In this document: positions 32,501 to 44,540 of the stretch, piece after piece
Numbering within the stretch: position 1 is the stretch's first letter
Layout of the letters: every line of letters begins with the position of its first letter
NCBI RefSeq assembly: GCF_963678975.1
Contig: NC_089280.1
Location: 20,389,863-20,453,862, forward strand
DNA from: Dysidea avara
Lineage: Eukaryota; Porifera; Demospongiae; Dictyoceratida; Dysideidae
DNA: 64,000 nt
Direction of reading: 5' to 3'
The notes under the pieces: generated by a model
Databases searched by the model: none
Told to the model about the DNA's origin: nothing
The model's input: only the letters and a program-made list of their open reading frames with translations
Made by a program: the position numbers and the translations under genes

Positions 32501-34760
32501 AGGTCTGTATGGGTGTCAATTGTGATTTGTTACCGCACACTTTTGACCTGTTTCTGTGTGTCAATTGTGATGTGTTACCACACACTGTCGACTTACTTCC
32601 GAGTCTTATATGTGTGTCAATTGTGATGTGTTACCACATACTGTCGACCTGCTTCCAGGTCTTGTATGTGTGTCAATTGTGATTTGTTACCACACACTGT
32701 CGACCTGTTTCTGGGTTTTGTATGTGTGTCAATTGTGATGTGTTACCACACACTGTCGACCTGCTTCCGGGTCTTGTATGTGTGTCAATTGTGATGTGTT
32801 GCCACACACTGTCGACCTGATTCCAGGTCTTGTATGTGTGTCAATTGTGATTTGTTACCACACACTGTCGACCTGTTTCTGGGTTTTGTATGTGTGTCAA
32901 TTGTGATGTGTTACCACACACTGTCGACCTGATTCCAGGTCTTGTATGTGCGTCAATTGTGATGTGTTACCACACACTGTTGACCTGCTTCCGGGTCTTG
33001 TATGTGTGTCAATTGTGATTTGTTACCACACACTGTCGACCTGATTCCAGGTCTTGTATGTGTGTCAATTGTGATGTGTTGCCACACACTGTTGACCTGC
33101 TTCCGGGTCTTGTATGTGTGTCAATTGTGATGTGTTACCACACACTGTCGACCTGATTCCAGGTCTTGTATGTGTGTCAATTATGATGTGTTACCACACA
33201 CTGTCAACCTGCTTCCGGGTCTTGTATGTGTGTCAATTGTGATTTGTTACCACACACTGTCGACCTGATTCCAGGTCTTGTATGTGTGTCAATTGTGATG
33301 TGGTGCCACACACTGTAGACCTGATTCCAGGTCTTGTATGTGTGTCAATTGTGATGTGTTACCACACACTGTCGACCTGATTCCAGGTCTTGTATGTGTG
33401 TCAATTGTGATGTGTTACCACACACTGTCGACCTGCTTCCGGGTCTTGTATGTGTGTCAATTGTGATTTGTTACCACACACTGTCGACCTGATTCCAGGT
33501 CTTGTATGTGTGTCAATTGTGATTTGTTACCACACACTGTTGACCTGCTTCCGGGTCTTGTATGTGTGTCAATTGTGATTTGTTACCACACACTGTCGAC
33601 CTGCTTCCGGGTCTTGTATGTGTGTCAATTGTGATTTGTTACCACACACTGTCGACCTGCTTCCGGGTCTTGTATGTGTGTCAATTGTGATTTGTTACCA
33701 CGCACTGTCGACCTGATTCCAGGTCTTGTATATGTGTCAATTGTGATTTGTTACCACACACTGTCGACCTGCTTCCGGGTCTTGTATGTGTGTCAATTGT
33801 GATTTGTTACCACACACTGTCGACCTGCTTCCGGGTCTTGTATGTGTGTCAATTGTGATGTGTTACCACACACTGTCGACCTGATTCCAGGTCTTGTATG
33901 TGTGTCAATTGTGATTTGTTACCACACACTGTCGACCTGCTTCCGGGTCTTGTATGTGTGTCAATTGTGATGTGTTGCCACACACTGTCGACCTGATTCC
34001 AGGTCTTGTATGTGTGTCAATTGTGATTTGTTACCACACACTGTCGACCTGCTTCCGGGTCTTGTATGTGTGTCAATTGTGATTTGTTACCACACACTGT
34101 CGACCTGTTTCCGGGTCTTGTATGTGTGTCAATTGTGATTTGTTACCACACACTGTTGACCTGTTTCCGGGTCTTGTATGTGTGTCAATTGTGATGTATT
34201 ACCACACACTGTCGACCTGTTTCCGGGTCTTGTATGTGTGTCAATTGTGATGTGTTACCACCCACTGTCGACTTGCTTCCGAGTCTTGTATGTGTGTCAA
34301 TTGTGATGTGTTACCACACACTGTCGACCTGCTTCCAGGCCTTGTATGTGTGATTTGTTACCACACACTGTCGACCTGTTTCTGGGTTTTGTATGTGTGT
34401 CAATTGTGATGTGTTACCACACACTGTCGACCTGATTCCAGGTCTTGTATGTGTGTCAATTGTGATGTGTTACCACACTGTCGACCTTCTTCCAGGTCTT
34501 GTATGTGTATTAATTGTGATGTTACCACACACTGTCGACCTGTTTCCGGGTCTTGTATGTGTGTCAATTGTGATGTGTTACCACATATGGTTGACCGTTT
34601 TCCGGGTTTTGTATGTGTGTCAGTTGTTACCACACTGTTGACCAGTTTCTGGGTCTTGTATGTGCATCATTGTGTGTTGTGGCCACACTTTTGATATATT
34701 TCTGAGATTTGTAGGTGTCATTCATGTTACATTATACATACTTGCAACCTGATTCTGGGT
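32501..34760. repeat. 56-bp minisatellite, about 40 copies
   Basis: The unit contains TGTGTGTCAATTGTGAT, TGTTACCACACACTGTCGAC and CTGCTTCCGGGTCTTGTA. Spacing of successive units is 56 bases. Central units are very similar, with two main variants (CTGCTTCCGGG versus CTGATTCCAGG) that interleave; edge units are more diverged. Open frames inside are periodic by-products. The unit length is not a multiple of three, so no repeat protein keeps one frame. Confidence 0.9.
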
Positions 34761-35312
34761 CTTGTATGTGTATCATGTCTTCTCACAAAGATGACCTGTT
34801 TTGTGTCTCAATAACAGTGTTATTTGTATTTACAGATCGCTAAAAAGCTATAAAAATATTGAAAGAAGAAAATGAAGATCAAAGGATTGAGATTTGTAAC
34901 TTAGGTATAAACACCTTGGGAATGGCAGTGTGACTTAAAACTTTGGTGAAATTTCAGGATGTACAGATATCTTATTGTGCAGCAAGTATAGATTATGGAT
35001 ATTTTATGTGCCATTTTGTTTACAATGTACAGCAAGCTATATTTCCAAGGCTCACATTATATGAGCAGCTGGATTAACCTGACTTGTAATTGCTGATATC
35101 CTCTACCTTTTTCTGTGATGAGCATGGTTGTTGTACTATGCATGCAATAATTGCAGGACAGTATACTCATGATATTTATTACATGCACTGCCACCAGTGG
35201 AACCAGACTTAGAAATAATGATGTTATTTATTACGTGTTTTCGTGATGATTGTTCCTTGACAGGCAGTAGATCAAGTCATTGAGTACATAGGCAATAACC
35301 ATAGGGAAGTAG
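34761..35312. other. Intergenic, no gene seen
   Basis: No supported reading frame. Confidence 0.35.
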
Positions 35313-35317
35313 CTATG

Positions 35318-35773
35318 CAATGGTGGATCCAGGACGGGGCATTTGGGGCAAAAGCCCCCCCCCCTCATCCATCGTCACCTTTTGGAGGAACCATACTTAT
35401 GAGTAATACTCAACTTTATGTCAGGGCTAAAATGATATGCAGGTTTTAGTAGAATTTATTAAATTCACCTGAATCAAAGCAAACCAAAGTCAAACTAGCT
35501 GTGAAATTTCCCTCAGCACCTCGTGCGTACTAAGCGTCTCTAACAAAAAATTATCGTGTGTAGAGATTCATAGCCTTTTACACAGCTTTTAAGACTCCAC
35601 AACCATCTGGCAAAATTAATGTCAAATCAACAGTGGGACACTACCATTATAAAGTGGTGATTATTTGCTGCTTCATAAATGCAGCAACTAACAAGATAAT
35701 CTGGTTTTCCCCACCCACCTACAAGTCAGCCTGTTTGTGTCCCTCCCCCTGCCAGCTCCTGGATCCGCCTCTA
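35318..35773. mobile_element. MITE related to 3866-4205, 5-bp target duplication
   Basis: The left end CAATGGTGGATCCAGG, with GGGGCATTTGGGGCAAAAGC after it, closely matches 3866-4205. The right end is CTGGATCCGCCTCTA. CTATG flanks both sides (35313-35317 and 35774-35778). Non-coding. Confidence 0.7.
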
Positions 35774-35778
35774 CTATG

Positions 35779-36958
35779 GTATACCTTGTGCAGATACGAG
35801 TGCTGTGTCTCGGGGAAACCTCCAGGGTAATTTTTGGCGCTGGGACTCGTAACTTGACTAGAGTTGTGTAATCACTGGGGTGCAGTAACCCATCCAGAGC
35901 CATCCCTTCTGTTCGATCGTCATCCATCCGTCTCGTAAACCTCTCAGCTTGATGAACGTAAAAATTATGACAGCATTAGCTACAACGGCCCGCAGAGACG
36001 AACTTGATTCTGTCTTAGTACGTCCTTGCCTATTTTCAGCTTGCGAAGACGTGTTCCGTCCTCTTCGTATTTAATCATAACAGCATTACATTCACGTAAT
36101 TCTTCATAGACGGACTGAATTCCGTATTAGTACGTCCTTTCCCATTTGCAGCTTGCTAAGACGGTGCTACGTTCTCTCCGTATTTATCGTGATTTAAGCT
36201 GTGCAGATGCCATTTCAGAGCATCTATTTCAAAAAAATTTCCCTGGAGAGCATGCCCCCAGACCCCACTAGCTTGGCATGCTGTGTGTACTTATTACATG
36301 CAGTTGAATTGAGTATCACATGAAAGCAGATAATCTAAAAATCACATCTTGCTGATTCGGATCAATAAAAAGTAGTGTACATGACTATGGCCTCCATTGC
36401 AGTCCATGGATGGCCGAACCGCTCAAAATCTCTGGGCTCTGGCCCTGATTGAACAGTGCCAACATATGTATATTTTAAAGATCTTGAGTAGTAATTTTCA
36501 AATTCAAACATTTTGAGTAGCTGCACTATTAGAGTTATCAGTATATTATCTCAATTGTGTGGTGTTTGAATAAATAGTGACAGAAAGGATTTCAATAACT
36601 ATTCTCAATTTTACGGTGATACCACATGGATACTTTGTTTTTACCATGGAATGAAAACAAAGTATCCATTATGGTTAATAAACATAATTGATATCACAAT
36701 AAGCAGTTCACTTCCAATAACATTTCATTTGTTTCTTACAGCTGTACTGGCTGCTGTAGGAACTGTATACACCTTGTAATAATAACTGAGATAAGACAAA
36801 CAGCAAGACTTCCTTTTCCTCTGTGTTACACAGTAATAACAGCTCCTATCCAGGTAAGACATTGATGATTGTAAACTTGTAAGGATCAAGCTTGTAATAA
36901 GGAGGACGCTTGAGATCACATGAACTTGAACATATACCATAGTCAAGGCTGTATCTAT
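35779..36958. other. Intergenic with a local tandem duplication
   Basis: 35955-36190 contains two diverged copies of about 110-120 bases sharing TTAGTACGTCCTT, CAGCTTGC and AAGACG. No supported gene. Confidence 0.4.
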
Positions 36959-37230
36959 ACAAGTACACGAAAAAATTTGGAATTTTCAACTAGAGTAGGG
37001 ATCATAGCACATCGATAAAAAGTACTGAAACAAGTTGGAGTAGTCCATGATATTAAATCACTGTAAAAACAATAAGAAGTGTTATATCCCTACTGTGCTC
37101 AAGATACCATAACGGAAATATACAGTAGGGATATAACACTTCTTATTGTTTTACAGTGTTTCAGTACTTTTTATCGATGTGCTATGGTCCCTACTCTAGT
37201 TGAAAATTCCAAATTTTTTCGTGTACTTGT
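36959..37230. mobile_element. Foldback MITE, ACAAGTACACG ends
   Basis: Arms 36959-37085 and 37120-37230 are near-complete reverse complements, apart from an insertion of about 35 bases in the left arm. Outer ends read ACAAGTACACGAAAAAATTT. The inner part TACAGTAGGGATATAACAC is also mirrored. No clear target duplication. Non-coding. Confidence 0.7.
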
Positions 37231-37265
37231 TTGTTAACTTTTTTTTGTAAATAATTTTATTATGA

Positions 37266-38221
37266 TTGGTAAACCCACGCATACCGCATCTGAAAAGGCA
37301 CCGCGCGCCCCGGCTATATCAAATATCGTCTCAAAGTGAAGTATCCATTACGCTTCGTTGTCAGCTATGTTCAACCCGTTACACAGCATTTCGAATCAAG
37401 AACTGTTCGAAAAGCACCTCTACAATCCACACATACCAAAAGAAAGAAATCGTGCCGCGCGCCCCAATCATATTAATTATCATCTGAAAAGTGAAGTATC
37501 CGTTACGCTTCGCTGTAGGCTATGTTCAACACGTTACACGGCAGTACGAATCAAGAACTGTTTGAAAAGCACCTCTGCAATCGAAATAGCCACGATGAAA
37601 AATACGGACGATTTCCGTTTCGAAGGGAAGCCATCACGTGCTCACGCCAAATCGACACCTTTCCCTGTCAGCAAAGATGAATGGGACACAAAGGAGGACC
37701 AGTGTTTATTCTAGGATTTCTCCTTTGGGGGAGAATCAGAAATTCAGGGGGTGACCAGTGAAAGTCTGTTATATAGTTGTCCAAGTTCACAACTATGCCA
37801 ATCTGGTTAGGCATTTAAGGCTCATGAGTGTTGATTTTTGTGAAGCCACACCAACAAAATGTAAGATGTTCACTACTGCTAACATCAAGCAACCATTATC
37901 TAAATCTTCAAGTATCTCTATAAATTTCAGTGGTAGAGCTTGATGCATGAGTGCACAGCGTTGCTAAACCTAAGTATAGCGTAGTAGTCACTCACAATTT
38001 TAGGGGTGAGTCTGAGATTTTAGGGGGGAAGTTCCCCCCTAACAGCCCTAGAATAAACACTGAGGAGGACACTGGTAAGTCCATGAAGAATGCATTGTAC
38101 GTACTGCGGTATGCTAAAAGGCACCTGTCAGGCCGAAGCGACGTCGAACAGTGAAAAAATCAACCCCGTAGCCTTAGCCGTTATCGCGGTACGCTTGTCT
38201 GAAGGCATCAGTCAGTCAATC
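37266..38221. repeat. Unclassified repeat with ~166-bp tandem duplication
   Basis: Two units (about 37300-37465 and 37466-37632) share GCGCGCCCC, GTGAAGTATCC, TACGCTTCG, GAATCAAGAACTGTT and AAAAGCACCTCT. The block continues, after the MITE at 37700-38062, to 38221 where the (GGTC)n tract starts. Short open frames cross it but I recognise no protein family. Confidence 0.55.
37700..38062. mobile_element. hAT-like MITE, CAGTGTTTATTCTAGG ends
   Basis: Left end CAGTGTTTATTCTAGG and right end CCTAGAATAAACACTG are perfect inverted repeats. AGGAGGAC flanks both sides (37692-37699 and 38063-38070), an exact 8-bp duplication. Non-coding. Confidence 0.9.
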
Positions 38222-38270
38222 AAGTCAGTCAGTCGGTCGGTCGGTCGGTCGGTCGGTCGGTCGGTCGGTG
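38222..38270 (+). repeat. (GGTC)n microsatellite, left side
   Basis: An AGTC run passes into about ten GGTC units, ending at the 5' border of the RLE retrotransposon. Confidence 0.9.
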
Positions 38271-38274
38271 CTTG

Positions 38275-41179
38275 ACTTCTAACAACTCCAACGACATTCT
38301 ATTGAACAATTCGTCAGGTGTTGACCTACCTGATTTTCAACCTGTAGTTCAGCCTAACTTTCAGTGGGGGGATCTTGATGGAAGCTGTTTTATCTCAGAA
38401 TTGGATAAAGTTTATTTGGAAGTGATACATTGGAAGAAGAACAGTTTTGCAGTTCCACGGGGTACAGCTGGTAAGGCTTTTGTACTTGAACTGGCTCGTT
38501 TGTTTCGTGCTGTAGGTGAGGGTTCTTCCCTGGAGTCTGTCGCCCTTAAGGCAATTGTTGTGGTTTGTATATTACTGCTCCAGAAGCCAAGCCGCACATC
38601 TAAGGACAAGGATCACACTCTCCTATTGGAGCAGCGGCTGAAACAGTGGAAGGATGGGAATCTACTTGAACTGGTTACTGAGGGAGGAGCTATACAGGGT
38701 CGTCTCAAGAGCCATTTACCAAAACTAAGTGAGGCACAACTTGTACGTAACTTTTCTAAGCTAATGTTTGAGGGTAAAACCAAGGCTGCTTTACGATTAG
38801 TCTCAGGTTACCAACGCGGTGGAGTTCTAAACTTGGATGAGATAGCTGATTCTGCTTCTCCCGGCCATTGTGTTCGCGATGTTCTGCGGGCTAAACATCC
38901 TCCAGCTCAACCTTTGGATCCTAAGTGTCTTCTACAGCATTGGGCTGACCCACCATCCGTACACCCTGTTATATTCTCTTCTCTTAATGCTGCTGTTATC
39001 AGGTCTGCTGCTTTGCGAACATCTGGTGCGGCTGGACCCTCTGGGATCGACGCTCGTGGTTGGCGTCGACTTTGTACCTCATTCCACTCTGCTTCACGTG
39101 AATTGTGTGTTGCAATGTCCTCATTTGCTCGTCGTTTATGTACTGTTTTCCTCTCCCCAGATTTGCTCTCGCCTTTTTGGTGTGTCGCCTCATTGCTTTG
39201 GATAAAAATCCTGGGGTGCGGCCTATTGGTGTGTGCGAGGTTATGAGACGTATTGTTGCTAAGGCTGTGCTGGTCATCCTGCGGGATGACATTCAGGAGG
39301 CAGCTGGTTCACACCAACTTTGTGCGGGGCAACTTTCTGGGGCGGAGGCTGCGGTTCATGCTGTCCGAAAGGTTTTTGAGGAAGGAAGCACTGAGGCTGT
39401 GTTGCTGGTGGACGCCTCCAATGCCTTTAACTCGCTGAACCGTTTGGTGGCTCTACACAACATCAGACAACTGTGCCCGCCACTTTCCACTATTCTGATC
39501 AATATTTATAGGTCTCCAGCCTCTTTGCTTGTTTCTGGGGAGGTTATTTTATCAGAGGAGGGTACTACACAGGGAGACCCACTAGCTATGCCTATGTATG
39601 CCCTTGCTACAGTGCCTTTAATCAATCAACTTCATGGGACAGTGGACCAGGTCTGGTATGCTGATGATGCTTGTGCTTGTGGCAGTATACAGGACTTGCT
39701 CATCTGGTGGAACCAGCTCTGTATTAAGGGACCTGCTTTTGGCTATTTTGTGAATGCTCCTAAAACTTGGTTAGTTTCTAAGGAAAGGTTCCATTCAATT
39801 GCTACTACTCTGTTTTCAGATACTGATGTTCAAATTACTTCCGCGGGCCGTCCCTACCTTGGGGCTGCCATTGGTTCAAACGCTTATGTCCAGGAATTTG
39901 TGAGGGACAAGGTTGTTGGTTGGTCAGCAGAGATTACACGGCTTGCCAAGTTCGCACAAGTTCAGCCGCATGCTGCTTATTCCGCTCTCACTCATGGCTT
40001 GTCAAGCCATTGGCTCTACCTTTGTCGCACTACTCCAAACATATCAGAGGCTTTACAACCCCTTGAGGACAACATCTGGCTGGTACTTATCCCTACTTTG
40101 ATGGGTTGCTCTCCACCAAATGACACAATCCGTAAATTATTTGCCCTTCCACCTCGATATGGTGGTTTGGGTATCATAAACCCAACTCTTATTGCAGCTG
40201 AGGAGTATTCAGCCTCGTATCACATTGCTGAGCCTCTTTCACAATTCATTCTGGACCGGGGTATCAATTCGGCTATTGTTAAAACAGAACAGCTATCTCG
40301 CAAGTCCGCAATTCCAAATCTTCCAACTATTCGGATAGATCTTCCAGTTTGCGTACCCATTTAGATCCCTCCTCTCAACGCGCTTTAGATCTAGCCTCAG
40401 CCAAAGGGGCCTCCAACTGGCTTACCACCCGGCCCCTACAGGAACATGGCTTTGCACTGCATAAGTCCGCGTTTCACGATGCCGTGGCACTACGTTATGG
40501 GTGGTCTCCTCAGCGGACTCCTGCTCACTGTGCATGTGGGACTTCCTTTTCAGTGGAGCATGCTTTATCCTGTCCCAAGGGTGGCTTACCTTCTATCCGA
40601 CACAATGAGATCAGAGATCTAACTGCTACCCTGTTGACTGAAGTATGCTCTCAGGTAGCTGTTGAACCAGAGCTCCAGCCGGTTTCACAGCAGGACTACC
40701 CTGCTTCTGCCAATATCCAAGATGGTGCCCGTCTTGACATCGCCATGAATGGTTTTTGGGGTGGAAGAAGTGAAAGATGTTTTGTGGATGTGCGGGTGTT
40801 CAACCCTCTGGCTGCTTCTAATGCGTCCTCATCACTGGCCTCCTGTTATCGGAGGCACGAGAACATTAAGAAACGTGCGTATGCTCAGAGAATTCGTGAG
40901 GAGGAGCATGCCTCTTTTACCCCCCTGGTAATGTCTGCCTCTGGTGGTCTGGCTCATGAGGCTTCTGTTTTTTATCAACGCTTGGCTCATCAACTTTCAA
41001 ACAAGTGGGGCGATGATTACTCTGTTGTCATGGGGTGGTTAAGGTGCTGTTTATCTTTTTCTCTCTTGCGGTCCTCCATACAATGCATCCGCGGAGCCCG
41101 CTCATCCATCGGTCACTATGTTAAGACCCCCCCAATTGTGGAGCTGATTCGGGCAGAATCTCAGTTTGCCGTGGACTAA
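38275..41179 (+). pseudogene. R2/HERO-like polyprotein: RT, CCHC finger, RLE endonuclease
   Basis: Three successive frames (to ~39170, ~39171-40364, ~40349-41179) form one polyprotein of about 960 residues with two single-base breaks. The first lies in a T-run at 39171-39179, the second near 40350. The N-terminal third is hydrophilic and not recognised. The reverse transcriptase follows, with RPIGVCEVMRRIVAKAV, DASNAFNSLNR, EEGTTQGDPLAMPMYAL and catalytic YADDACACG. After it come a CCHC knuckle (CACGTSFSVEHALSC, C-x-C-x7-H-x4-C) and a PD-(D/E)XK-like core (ARLDIAMNG, then CFVDVRVFNP). The order is that of RLE-bearing single-ORF elements. No ATG is obvious at the 5' end, so this copy may be slightly truncated. 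Confidence 0.8.
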
Positions 41180-41195
41180 GAAAGTCCCGGTTTGT

Positions 41196-41220
41196 CCAGC
41201 ACAGGCCATTTATGTGCTGG
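41196..41220 (+). other. Conserved 3' UTR hairpin of the RLE element
   Basis: CCAGCAC (41196-41202) pairs with GTGCTGG (41214-41220) around an 11-base loop. GGGTGGTAGGCAAGGGCAGT follows. The same stem and 3' flank occur at 58022-58046 with a different loop, and on the minus strand at 58500-58524. Confidence 0.7.
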
Positions 41221-41266
41221 GGGTGGTAGGCAAGGGCAGTCCATCAAGCCCGGGTAAAAAAAAAAA

Positions 41267-41365
41267 AAAAAGTCGGTCGGTCGGTCGGTCGATCGGTCGG
41301 TCGGTCGGTCGGTCGGTCAGTCAGTCAGTCAGTCAGTCAGTCAGTCAGTTACTCAGTCAGTCAGT
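41267..41365 (+). repeat. (GGTC)n to (AGTC)n microsatellite, right side
   Basis: Begins straight after the element's A-run as GGTC units, then changes to CAGT units near 41320. Confidence 0.9.
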
Positions 41366-41468
41366 AGAAAATTCCGTTGAATAAAAATTTTTTAAAATTC
41401 TGTAGCAACTTGTTGAAACCGTTTTGGGTCGATCTGAAATCTTGTCTGGGCTAAGTTTTTCTCACCAA
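41366..41468. other. Short spacer
   Basis: Continues the unclassified repeat on the right of the microsatellite. No gene. Confidence 0.35.
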
Positions 41469-41477
41469 TACTGCCTT

Positions 41478-41987
41478 TAGTCTGGCGGCGCCCGCCCCTT
41501 CGCATGGAGTAAGGGTCTGGTTTGCTTAGTATCACCGAGTTGTTCTGGAGGAATTTAATTTGAATGTAATGACGTAACGAAAATGGTCTTAACGGAAGTG
41601 CTTCACTCAAAATTGTGGCAGTGATATTGAACTTCCTTCGCCTTTACACAGGCGAAAGTGGATTGGTCTACTTTTATAGAATAGACATGTCTCCCTACCT
41701 AGGAAATCAGAGCGTAACCCGGGTTTTTCGCGTATCAAACAAGGCGAAAAGCCCTTCCCGAAATAACACTTTCTTCTCTTTGTTCTTTATTAGCTAACTC
41801 CTTTTGTTTTTTTCAGCACTGTTAGGGCATTTGATTCATTCTTCTGACGTAACATAAACAAAAATGCGCTGATTAAACGTGGAGCGTTCTGATTGGTTGC
41901 ACCAGTTTTTGGTAATCCGGTACAACTCCACTATACTAAGCATACCAGACCCTTATTCTATGCGAAGGGGCGGGCGCCGCCAGACTA
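41478..41987. mobile_element. MULE-like MITE, TAGTCTGG ends, 9-bp target duplication
   Basis: A terminal inverted repeat of about 54 bases begins TAGTCTGGCGGCGCCCGCCC. The flanks TACTGCCTT and TACTGCCTC match at eight of nine bases. The same TAGTCTGG terminus with an exact 9-bp duplication is found at 58175-59223. Non-coding. Confidence 0.75.
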
Positions 41988-41996
41988 TACTGCCTC

Positions 41997-44134
41997 ATCG
42001 TCGTAATGGAAAATCGAGGCTGGTTTTTGGGTGATATTATTTTGTTGGCCACGCCTACTCCTTTGTTGTCCCTACTATACAGTTACTATCGTACTGGGTA
42101 CACCTATGTACACACACACATTGACATTTGTATGGATCTAGCCTGTAATAAGAAAGACACTTTCGATCACAGTATACATGAGTACTTGCTGTAGCCAATG
42201 GCTATAGTTATGTGGTTTTACATTTGATTGATTGTCAGATACCACTATGATTTAGGTAGTTTTCATTGAAATCAACCATTGACAGACCTTGAGATGGTAT
42301 CTATACTGATAGCAGGATGATAACATGTTTGTTGATCTTGTGTGTGAATGGTTTATATATAACTTTGATTTAGAACTAGACAACTCATTGATTTAAGCAT
42401 CATTATTTTGCTTTCATCTAAAGTATCCCTAACTTAAACCCTTGGCAGCTAAATTTGCAGCATATAGGTGTATGTATGTGTGAGAGGCATAAGATCATAA
42501 CAAACCTACATTATTATCTGCTGTTATGAACTTGATAATCACTTGATCATGCCATGCCTTTTCAATGTAACACATACCAGGACTGAGGTGTTACATTTGT
42601 CAGCATGTGAGCTATATAAGTGTGTACATAAACATACTGTAGGTGCACAGTTGTACATATGTACATGCACGTATTGTTCGTGATAGATTGTGAGTAAGTA
42701 TTGTTCTTGCTTTTTTGTGCCTGTTGTTTATGTTGTGGCTCAAGGATTAACATACATACTGAAATAAAATCAACTAAAAAGGTGTATGACTATATATTAT
42801 TTATGAAGATATCAATTTCAATTAGTGTATGATGAAAATAAATGAACATGTCATTGTCATCTGGTACAACTATTATAAATGTACTATAATTGTACAATTT
42901 CAATGTCTTGTGACACTCATTCTGCTGCAGTTATTAAACTGCTCCCAAGTGTATATGGTGCCTAAGCTATGTACATGTAGATGGTCACTATAATTGCTTT
43001 AATTTAAAACATATTATTATGTAAAGTGTTTTTTGAAGTGGATAATAAATATAGGCTTTAATATCAGCAGACAACTGTAGCTACCAACTTGTTGTGTACT
43101 GAGAATAAGCTTGAAAAATGAACAATTGTGCACTTTATTATCACAAGAAGCTTAACGGTTAATCAAGTTTCTGTACATGACCATTTTCAGATGATTTTTT
43201 TATAATAACACAATTAGCTAGTGGGGTTGTGTATTGAAATTTTTATAGGTGTACATGTGATTCAGACTTGTTGTATTAATATTACAAGGACTAGAGGAGC
43301 CAGGTAAAATGGTCATGCAAAGTCTCACCAGACTGTATAGTTTCTATGGGACTTATGACCTCAAATATAACGAATTTTCAAGTTATCCTGGAATGGTAAT
43401 CTAGCCAATAATCTGTCTATGTATGCACGTTTGTTTACTGCACTATAAGATCAGATCAAATTAATGCAGCTATTCCACCAACAAGACATATGGCATTTGC
43501 CTCAGTTTTATTGAGTGTTTAGCATCAAAGAATTGACGCTGCAGTGATGGAAAGAAGCAAGCTGACTTTTCATTGGTGTGCTTTAATGTATGTACATTTT
43601 GTATATCCTCACATATCACTAAGTTACATACTGTAGTTAAATGTACATGCAGGACTTGTCAGTACCATCATGCACATGGGAGGATGTACATTATGTACTT
43701 TGTAATTAGTGGGCCTCTATATGCATGGTCACGGTTGATTAGACATAATATAATTTATTTTATACAGTCCCATGCTTTACCATATAGCACTACTTCTATT
43801 GTTGGAATAAGGAAATTTCAAAAGGGGCTAATGTTAGTTATTCAACATTATGGTGTAGTTCAATAGCTAGTGGCTCAGTACACATTATTAGTTCAGTATA
43901 GTAGTGTGAGTTGACTGTGACTAGCACACAAAAATTACCATTGTCATCTGAAAAAACTCTTTTGAATCAGATATTGATGGTCGAATATGACAGTAATTCC
44001 AGTGACACTCTTGAGGACTAGCCATGCAATGATCCCTCAAGTGTACATGTGTCACAATTGGCGTTGTAGTTGTATGGGGAATGTTTGTCAAATGTAATGC
44101 CAGGAACATAGGTGTAAGGAGCTGGTTGGACACT
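41997..44134. other. AT-rich intergenic region, no gene seen
   Basis: No open frame has family resemblance. CA/TG-rich dinucleotide patches and scattered ATGTACAT words occur. No repeat boundary was recognised. Confidence 0.45.
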
Positions 44135-44540
44135 TTTGTCAACTGAACATGATCTCTCTACAGGATTACTTGTTTCTAGCTGATTTCTCTACTGGGTGAC
44201 TTGAAAGGTAGTTGAACTCTTTGCAGGGTAACTTGTTTCTAGCTGATCTTTCTAAAGGGTGACTTGAAATGTAATTGAACTCTTTGCAAGGAAACTTGTT
44301 TCTAGCTAATCTCTCTACAGGGTGACTTGTTTCTAGGTGATTTCTCTACAGGGTGACTTCTTTCTAGCTAAACTCTTTACAGGGTAACTTGTTTCCACCT
44401 GATCTCTCTACAGGATGATTTGTTTTGCACTGATCTTTCTAAAGGGTAATTTGAAATGTAGCTGATCTATCTACAAGGTTACTTGTTTCTAGCTGATCTC
44501 TCTACAAGGTGATTTGGTTCTAACTGATCTCTCTATGTTA
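44135..44540 (-). repeat. ~31-bp minisatellite, reverse orientation
   Basis: Units such as CTCTACAGGGTGACTTG and TTTCTAGCTGATCTCTCTAC are the reverse complement of the array at 51185-52455. About 12 degenerate copies. Confidence 0.8.

Larger units (their letters stand above)
38271..41266 (+). mobile_element. RLE-type non-LTR retrotransposon inside a (GGTC)n tract
   Basis: The element starts in GGTC repeats and ends in a run of about 16 A, directly followed by GGTC repeats. It encodes a reverse transcriptase, a CCHC finger and a restriction-like endonuclease in the order used by R2/NeSL/HERO-type elements. Its 3' UTR carries a conserved hairpin. Related tails lie at 57768-58090 (+) and 58473-59038 (-). 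Confidence 0.85.

Noticed and set aside
34393-34694. Overlapping open frames in the 56-bp array as repeat proteins
   Set aside because: 56 is not a multiple of three, so frames change with each unit. Open frames exist on both strands as a by-product of periodicity.
32501-34760. The regular 56-bp array as a CRISPR-like locus
   Set aside because: Units are continuous homologous repeats without unique spacers, and the window is eukaryotic.
38999-39438. Alternative frames (both strands) over the RLE polyprotein
   Set aside because: They lack domain matches. The frames carrying reverse transcriptase motifs explain the region.
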